From positions 1 to 35,051 of the forward strand of contig JARKSS010000097.1 in assembly GCA_029974175.1 (NCBI GenBank): DNA of 35,051 bases, read 5' to 3'. Both the position numbers and the translations under genes were made by a program. Every line of letters starts with the position of its first letter. Within the stretch, counting starts at the first letter, position 1. This document shows positions 30,170-35,051 of this stretch, piece by piece. Below the pieces are notes generated by a model that made no database searches, was not told where the DNA came from, and saw only the letters and a list, made by a program, of their open reading frames with translations. Source of the stretch: Vicinamibacterales bacterium. GTDB lineage: Bacteria > Acidobacteriota > Vicinamibacteria > Vicinamibacterales > Fen-181.

Positions 30170-31460
30170 AGGCCGAAATCTGACGAGTCTGCACGGTGAG
30201 TCCCAGCTCGGGGTTCACCAGCTCGCGGCCATTGAAGCGGGCGGGCACGTAGACCAGGCGGCGTTCGTGGACGTGGAGGTCGGCCGCCGCCAGGACCTCG
30301 CGTATGCCGCGGCGGGCCCGCCCGAGGGTCGCGAGCAGGACGAACAGCGCCTCGTCCAGCGCGGTTTCCGGCAGCGTCACCGCCTGGCACTTCCGCGGCT
30401 GCAGCGACGCCCGCGCCTCATCCGCGGGCGTCGCCGCCTGCTCGGCCGCTGCTGCCACCGGTCGCCCCGGCCTCGCGCAGGTGAGGGTCTGCGCGGCGCG
30501 GAGGAACTGCTCGGGGTGTGCGGTGAAGGCGGGGAACCAGAAGCCCAGCGGCTCGTGCTCCCAGGCTGGCTGCACGACGCGCGGGAGGTTGACGAGCCGC
30601 ACGAGGTCGGCCCACGTTGCCGCCGCGCGGGCCCCGGCGCGCCAGAACGGCAGGTGCGCATCGGGTGTCCAGCCGTCCGCCGGCAGGACGTCGAAGGGAG
30701 CCGGCACGAGTTGCGACTCGCCGGCGCGCCAGCCCCGGCCGCAGTTCACGCAGAGCAGGACCAGCGTGTCGGTTGCCCCCTCGAGTTGCCAGCCGCACTC
30801 GGGGCAGAGCGTGGCGAGGAACCGCACCGGCGCGGGGCGATCGTCGCCTTCCGGCACTGCGTTCTTCCACCTGTCCGCGTCGATTCCCGCGATCCTCCGG
30901 TTCAGCACGGCGTCGAAGACCGAGCGGGCCGACACCCGCACCGGCGTGTAGACCAGCGACGATGCCGTGGTGACTGTCGCCTCGGAGGGGGTGGTTGCTT
31001 CTTCCTCGCTTGCGCGCGGGCCCCTTGCAAGACCCTGCTCGACGCGCCTGATCCGTTCGAGCTGCTGAAACACGAGATCGGGCGGGCGCGTCGCCGGCAG
31101 GAATCGTCCCTCGGCAGCCGGCGTGGCGAAGCGAAGCGGAACGGCCTGGGCGCGTACGCCAAGCGAGGGGGCCAGGCCCGGCACGTCCGCTGCGATGGCC
31201 GTGCAGTCGGCTGCACCCGGCTCGACGCCGGACGGCAGTAGCCGGTAGCGGTGGGCCCGCAGGCGCCAGTACGGCACCATGACGATGGTGCCGATGGGCG
31301 CTGGCTTCACCGGAAGGCAGTACTTCGGGAGCGCGTTTCCGGCAAGCACGTACAGGCGCACCCTGCAGTAGGCGCACGTCAGGATGCGATCGGCCTCGTG
31401 CATCGATACCGGGCCGCCGCACTGCGGGCACCGCTCCTCGACAATCCAGTCGTTGGGCAT
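30153..31460 (-). CDS. Zinc-ribbon protein of unknown function
   Basis: 435 residues, cytoplasmic by appearance. The N-terminus has one zinc ribbon: CPQCGG (C11, C14) and CAYC (C29, C32). A second ribbon lies in the middle (CPECGW and CVNCGRGW, about residues 235-265). Between and after them are stretches typical of a folded alpha/beta protein, such as GTIVMVPYWRLRAHRYRLLP, PLGFWFPAFTAHPEQFLRAAQTL and VYVPARFNGRELVNPELGLTV. A low-complexity Ala/Glu/Thr linker separates the two parts. I do not recognise a named family. It is divergent from the intact ADOP permease (171 bases between starts). The open frame runs on upstream through the antisense of the permease, but ATG 31460 is the first start that gives the ribbon at the N-terminus. 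Confidence 0.75.
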   Translation of the reverse strand: MPNDWIVEERCPQCGGPVSMHEADRILTCAYCRVRLYVLAGNALPKYCLPVKPAPIGTIVMVPYWRLRAHRYRLLPSGVEPGAADCTAIAADVPGLAPSLGVRAQAVPLRFATPAAEGRFLPATRPPDLVFQQLERIRRVEQGLARGPRASEEEATTPSEATVTTASSLVYTPVRVSARSVFDAVLNRRIAGIDADRWKNAVPEGDDRPAPVRFLATLCPECGWQLEGATDTLVLLCVNCGRGWRAGESQLVPAPFDVLPADGWTPDAHLPFWRAGARAAATWADLVRLVNLPRVVQPAWEHEPLGFWFPAFTAHPEQFLRAAQTLTCARPGRPVAAAAEQAATPADEARASLQPRKCQAVTLPETALDEALFVLLATLGRARRGIREVLAAADLHVHERRLVYVPARFNGRELVNPELGLTVQTRQISAFSSRP

Positions 31461-31631
31461 CTCGCGCGTTCCAGCTGTCCGGTTCCGGGACGTCGGTGCG
31501 CGCCTCCGAACGGCCGGGATGCCGTGGCGGCGCTCAACTCCTTTTCCAATGAAGACTTGCCGAAGCCGGGCCTTCGGCACGCTCTTCGCCTTCCGAGGTA
31601 CTGTCGGCACGTCCGGCCGGGAGATGCAGTC

Positions 31632-34130
31632 ATGGCCTTTCTCGCGACAGACCTCAAACACGCCTTGCGGATGGCGGGCAAGACACCCGGCGTGACCCTG
31701 GTGGCGGTTCTCACGCTCGGCCTTGGCATCGGCGCCGTGACCAGCATCTTCAGCCTGGCCAACGGCGTGCTGCTGCGCCCGCTGCCGTTCCACGACCCCG
31801 ACCGCCTGGTGGCGATCAGCGAGGGGCTCCCGCGCCTTGACTACCCGGTCGTTCCCTTCTCGCCGCCCGACTTCGACGCCTACTCGCGTTGGAACCAGAC
31901 GATGGAGGGTGTGGCGGCGTACGACAACAGGCAGGTGGAGTTGTCGGGTGTCGCGCAGCCCGAGCGCCTCGTGGCCGCCCGTGTCACGCCGAACCTGTTC
32001 CGGCTGCTCGGCATCGAGCCGGCGCTCGGCCGCGTCTTCGAGAGCGACGACGCCGCCGGCCCGGGGCGCCATGTCGTGATCCTCAGCGACGCGCTCTGGC
32101 GCCGCACCTTCGCCGGCGATCGCCGCCTCCTCGGGCGCACGATCGTCATCGACCGCACGCCGCACGAGGTTGTCGGCGTGCTCCGTCCCCGTCTCGAGTT
32201 CCCGCCGCGCGGCGACGGGGCGCCCTGGGCGGCCTTCAACAACCAGCCAGCCGATCTGTTCCTCCCCAAGTGGTTCACACCCGACGACCTGCAGGGCTAC
32301 GGCAACCAGTTCAACTCGTCGGTGATTGGCAGGCTGCGGCCTGGCGTCACCGTCGAGCAGGCGCGGGCCGAGGCCGAGGCGCTCGTCGCGCGGCTCGAGG
32401 CCGCCTATCCGGCCGGCGTCCGCACCGAGCCGAAGTTCAAGCTCCAGCTGTGGGTGTCGCCGCTCAAGCAGGCGATCGTCGGAGGCGTGCGCCCGTTGAT
32501 CCTCGTGCTGTTCGGCGGGGTCGTCCTGCTGCTCCTGGTTGGTTGCGCCAACGTCGCCAACCTGCTGCTGGCCCGCGGTGCCACGCGCCAGCGCGAGTTC
32601 GCGCTGCGTGTCGCGATGGGTGCCGGCCGGCGCCGCCTCGTCGCGCAGCTCCTCACCGAGGGCGCGCTGCTCGGCCTGGCCGGCGGGGTGGTGGGCGTGC
32701 TGCTGGCGATGTGGGGTACCGACGTCCTGGTTGCGGCCCTGCCCGTCAGCATCCCGCGCGCCGAAGCCGTGCAGGTGGACGCGACCGTCCTGGCGTTCGC
32801 GCTTGCGGCCTCGCTCGCGACGACGTTGATCTTCGGGCTTGCACCGGCCATCCCGTTTGCCCGCGGTACCCGCGGCGAGGCACTGCGGGAAGGAGGGCGT
32901 GGCGCCACCACCGGCCCTCGCACCCCGCGGCTGCTTGGCGGGTTGGTCGCGGTTCAGTTCGCGCTCGCGCTGGTCCTCGCCATCGGCGGGGGCCTGCTCG
33001 CCCGGAGCTTCGTACGCCTGCTTGCGACCGATCCCGGTTTCTCGCCCGGGCAGGTACTCTCGCTCTCGGTCACGCTGCCGGCCAGCTCGTACTCCGAACC
33101 GCGGCAGGTGCGGGGGTTCTACGACGAACTGGTGGACCGGCTGGCGCGGCTGCCCGGTGTCGAGGAGGTCGGCGGAGGAACAAGCCTGCCGATGAACGCC
33201 ACCGAGCGCCGGATGTTCTCGGTCGAGCGCCCTGCCAAGGGGGCCAACCGCGTGTCGGGCTCCACCACCCTGGCGTACGTCAACGGCAACTACTTCCCGG
33301 CGCTCGGCATTCGCTTCGTCGCCGGCCGGGCCTTCACCGGCGCCGAGATGAAGCACGACGCCCCGCCGGTAGTGATCGTGAACGAAACGCTCGCCCGGCT
33401 GTTCTTCGACGAGGGCCGCGCGGTCGGGGAGCGGGTGAAGTGGGGAGGCGCGCAGTCGGATGCGCCCTGGATGACGATTGTCGGCGTCGTCGGCGACGTG
33501 AAGCAGGGCGGCCTCGACAGCGCGGTCACGCCGGCAGTCTACCAGCCCTTCGCCCAGGCGCCGGACAGCGAGATCGCGTTCTTCTTCCGCTTCATGGACA
33601 TTGCCGTCAAGGTACGCGGGATCGATCCGCTCTCGCTCGTGCCGGCGGTGCGCCGCGAGGTGCGGGCAATGGACGCGGCGCTGCCGATTGCCAACGTGAG
33701 GACGATGGAGCGGGTCGTGACGGGGACGGTGCGCTCGCAGCGGTTCTATACCGTGCTGATTGCCGCCTTCGCCGGGTCGGCGCTCCTGCTCGCGGCGATC
33801 GGGCTCTTCGGCGTTCTGGCCACGGCTGTCGCCCAGAGGACGCAGGAGATTGGGGTGCGCGTGGCGCTCGGTGCGCCGCCGCGCTCGGTCTTCCGGCTCG
33901 TGCTGCAGGACGGCCTCGTCTACGCGGGCCTCGGCCTCGTTGGCGGCGTGGTGGCGGCCGCGGCCGCGACGCGGGTGCTCACCCGCTTCCTCTACGGCAT
34001 CTCGGCTTTCGACCCACTGACCTTTGCCGCCGGCACGCTCGTGCTGGCTGTCGTCGCGCTCGCGGCAGGCTACCTGCCAGCCCGCCGGGCCGCGAGGATC
34101 GATCCGATTGTGGCGCTGCGGGCGGAATGA
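31632..34130 (+). CDS. ADOP-family ABC transporter permease (MacB/FtsX-like)
   Basis: 832 residues. It is a duplicated MacB-like permease with two halves, each a periplasmic domain plus an FtsX membrane block, matching the Acidobacterial Duplicated Orphan Permease family. It starts DLKHALRMAGKTPGVTLVAVLTLGLGIGA with the first helix. The first FtsX block has LLLLVGCANVANLLLARGATRQREFALRVAMGAGRRRLV. The second N-terminal helix is VQFALALVLAIGGGLLARS, and the last block has LLAAIGLFGVLATAVAQRTQEIGVRVALGA and ends ARRAARIDPIVALRAE. No ATPase gene is adjacent, as usual for this orphan family. It starts at ATG 31632 with GGGAG upstream. Exported substrate and physiological role are unknown. It is the intact counterpart of the relic at 21324-22398. 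Confidence 0.93.
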   Translation: MAFLATDLKHALRMAGKTPGVTLVAVLTLGLGIGAVTSIFSLANGVLLRPLPFHDPDRLVAISEGLPRLDYPVVPFSPPDFDAYSRWNQTMEGVAAYDNRQVELSGVAQPERLVAARVTPNLFRLLGIEPALGRVFESDDAAGPGRHVVILSDALWRRTFAGDRRLLGRTIVIDRTPHEVVGVLRPRLEFPPRGDGAPWAAFNNQPADLFLPKWFTPDDLQGYGNQFNSSVIGRLRPGVTVEQARAEAEALVARLEAAYPAGVRTEPKFKLQLWVSPLKQAIVGGVRPLILVLFGGVVLLLLVGCANVANLLLARGATRQREFALRVAMGAGRRRLVAQLLTEGALLGLAGGVVGVLLAMWGTDVLVAALPVSIPRAEAVQVDATVLAFALAASLATTLIFGLAPAIPFARGTRGEALREGGRGATTGPRTPRLLGGLVAVQFALALVLAIGGGLLARSFVRLLATDPGFSPGQVLSLSVTLPASSYSEPRQVRGFYDELVDRLARLPGVEEVGGGTSLPMNATERRMFSVERPAKGANRVSGSTTLAYVNGNYFPALGIRFVAGRAFTGAEMKHDAPPVVIVNETLARLFFDEGRAVGERVKWGGAQSDAPWMTIVGVVGDVKQGGLDSAVTPAVYQPFAQAPDSEIAFFFRFMDIAVKVRGIDPLSLVPAVRREVRAMDAALPIANVRTMERVVTGTVRSQRFYTVLIAAFAGSALLLAAIGLFGVLATAVAQRTQEIGVRVALGAPPRSVFRLVLQDGLVYAGLGLVGGVVAAAAATRVLTRFLYGISAFDPLTFAAGTLVLAVVALAAGYLPARRAARIDPIVALRAE

Positions 34131-34143
34131 GCACTGACGCATA

Positions 34144-34337
34144 TCGTGCAGGAGGTGCAGTGCAGAAGTGCAGGAGGTGCTGGTGCCGGAGGTGCTGAGG
34201 GTGCTGCCAGCACCCCTGCACGGCACCCGCCTTCGCCGCGCGGTGCGCGGCTACGGCGCGGCAGGCGCCCCCAGCACCTTCTGCACCTTCAGCACTGCAC
34301 CTCCTGCACCCCTGCACCTTCTGCACCTTCTGCACGA
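34144..34337. repeat. Mirrored GTGCAGGAG/CTCCTGCAC arrays between convergent genes
   Basis: The left array, in GTGCAGGAG-type units, begins TCGTGCAG (34144-34151). The right array, in CTGCACCTT-type units, ends CTGCACGA (34330-34337). The arms contain a perfect 18-bp inverted repeat (34146-34163 and 34292-34309, GTGCAGGAGGTGCAGTGC and its complement). The block fills the gap between the ADOP permease and the convergent Pro/Ala-rich gene, whose stop codon overlaps the final base. Confidence 0.9.
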
Positions 34338-35051
34338 CTATCGAAGAATCGTCGCCTTCACCTCCACCGACTGCTTCCGCTCGACGTTGTCCACGAAGTC
34401 GCTGGACTGCGCGACGAGCACCGGCTTCCCGTTCTCGAGGTAGAGCGAGATGCTCTGCGAGAAGGTCGGAAACGACGGGGCGCCCGCCGTGGAAGCCGAC
34501 TTCTCGTCCACGCCGCTGAACTCGACCTGCAGCAGCGCCCGGATGCGGTTGCCCGGCACCACCGCTGCCTGGTTCACGTCCACGTTCAAGCCCACCGAGC
34601 GGTAGTTGTAGGAGACCACCGGCTTGGGCGCAGGCGCCGCCGCCGGCGCCGGCGTTGATTCCTGGTGCGGCGCTCCCGGCGCCGGGATCGGCATGAACGT
34701 CGTCGAGGGGACCGGCACGTTGGTGCCCGACCGGAGCGAGCTGCGGGGGAAGCCGCTGCCGGTGTTGTTGGCCACCGTCAGCGTCGCGGTGCGCCGAATC
34801 GGTGCCGCCGTTCCGGCCTGGTAGGAGATCGTCACGTCGAACCGGATGTTCACCCAGTCGGCTTCGATGCGCTCGCGGCCCGGCGGCTTGGGCGCGGGCG
34901 GTGGTGGCGGCGGCGCCTCGGGCTCTGTGATCGGGGTGGCCGGTGCGGGCGGCGCCGCTGGCGGCTTGGGCGGTTTCACCTGCTGTGGCCGGGGCGCCGG
35001 GGCTGCCTGTGCGGCGGGTGTCGCCTGCGCGGCCTGCGCGCGCGCCGGTCT
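34338..35051 (-). CDS. Pro/Ala-rich envelope-like protein, C-terminal part
   Basis: The gene runs off the right edge, so its start and any signal peptide are not visible. The frame stays open to the last base. The visible part opens with an Ala/Gln/Pro region, then KPPKPPAAPPAPATP and PPPPPPAPKPP. Two beta-rich stretches follow. One is DWVNIRFDVTISYQAG...RTATLTVANNTGSGFP. The second, after another Pro/Ala linker, is NYRSVGLNVDVNQAAVVPGNRIRALLQVEFSG and ISLYLENGKPVLVAQSSDFVDNVERKQSVEVKATILR. A proline-rich linker joined to beta-sandwich-like segments suggests a protein that spans or works in the periplasm. I do not recognise the family. The stop codon is TAG at 34338-34340, directly after a CTGCACC array. 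Confidence 0.7.
   Translation of the reverse strand, partial: RPARAQAAQATPAAQAAPAPRPQQVKPPKPPAAPPAPATPITEPEAPPPPPPAPKPPGRERIEADWVNIRFDVTISYQAGTAAPIRRTATLTVANNTGSGFPRSSLRSGTNVPVPSTTFMPIPAPGAPHQESTPAPAAAPAPKPVVSYNYRSVGLNVDVNQAAVVPGNRIRALLQVEFSGVDEKSASTAGAPSFPTFSQSISLYLENGKPVLVAQSSDFVDNVERKQSVEVKATILR

Noticed and set aside
31461-34226. Upstream extension of the zinc-ribbon frame through the ADOP permease antisense strand
   Set aside because: The extension has no motifs and is antisense to a clear family member; the ribbon start at 31460 is sufficient.
1-35051. tRNA, rRNA, integrase or complete insertion sequence
   Set aside because: No transposase or integrase frame, and no cloverleaf or conserved rRNA segment was recognised by eye.

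Overview
The window is high-GC bacterial chromosome, with 19 complete or near-complete protein genes, two genes cut by the window edges, one clear pseudogene and no RNA genes that I could see. The gene content points to an Acidobacteriota genome, probably Vicinamibacteria-like or a relative (inference). It has a full-length ADOP-type orphan ABC permease plus a decayed second one, a large propeller-type hybrid histidine kinase, an exported S9 peptidase and an FlxABCD-HdrABC electron-transfer operon with a c-type tetraheme cytochrome. That last set suggests anaerobic or facultative redox metabolism.

Layout. 1-204 is the C-terminus of an AarF/UbiB-type kinase. 341-3201 holds an exported GH29 alpha-L-fucosidase and a GT39/ArnT-like membrane glycosyltransferase. 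3295-6564 is a four-gene operon: an exported DUF6305-like protein, a TRAP-large-subunit-like permease, a 48-residue membrane protein and a membrane-anchored M14-type zinc deacylase. It looks like a poorly characterised uptake/deacylation system. 6683-10765 encodes a 1360-residue hybrid sensor kinase preceded by a FliA-like promoter motif. 10841-18229 (minus strand) is hdrC-hdrB-hdrA-flxD-flxC-flxB-flxA followed by the tetraheme cytochrome. 18485-21283 (minus) is an S9 prolyl-oligopeptidase-family enzyme. 21324-22398 is an ADOP permease pseudogene. 22525-23484 is a membrane-anchored FkbM methyltransferase. 23526-25565 (minus) is a KtrAB/TrkAH potassium uptake pair. 25846-30169 carries a GH103 lytic transglycosylase, a YbaK-domain protein, a Tyw1-like radical SAM protein (minus) and an aldo/keto reductase. 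30153-31460 (minus) is a zinc-ribbon protein of unknown function. 31632-34130 is the intact ADOP permease. 34338-35051 (minus, running off the end) is a Pro/Ala-rich envelope-like protein.

The most unusual property is what lies between the genes. Nearly every spacer carries one of several short repeat families: CACAAAG and CGCAGAG inverted repeats, GGGCTTCAGCCC palindromes, GGGCAGCC repeats inside the hdr-flx operon, CTAGGGG runs at stop codons, a 24-bp GAGCC/CTCAAGG inverted repeat and 9-bp CTGCACC arrays that all end in CTGCACGA. There is also a 127-bp MITE-like element whose terminal inverted repeat contains the stop codon of the YbaK-domain gene. Several of these elements overlap promoters or stop codons, so they may shape transcription and mRNA ends.
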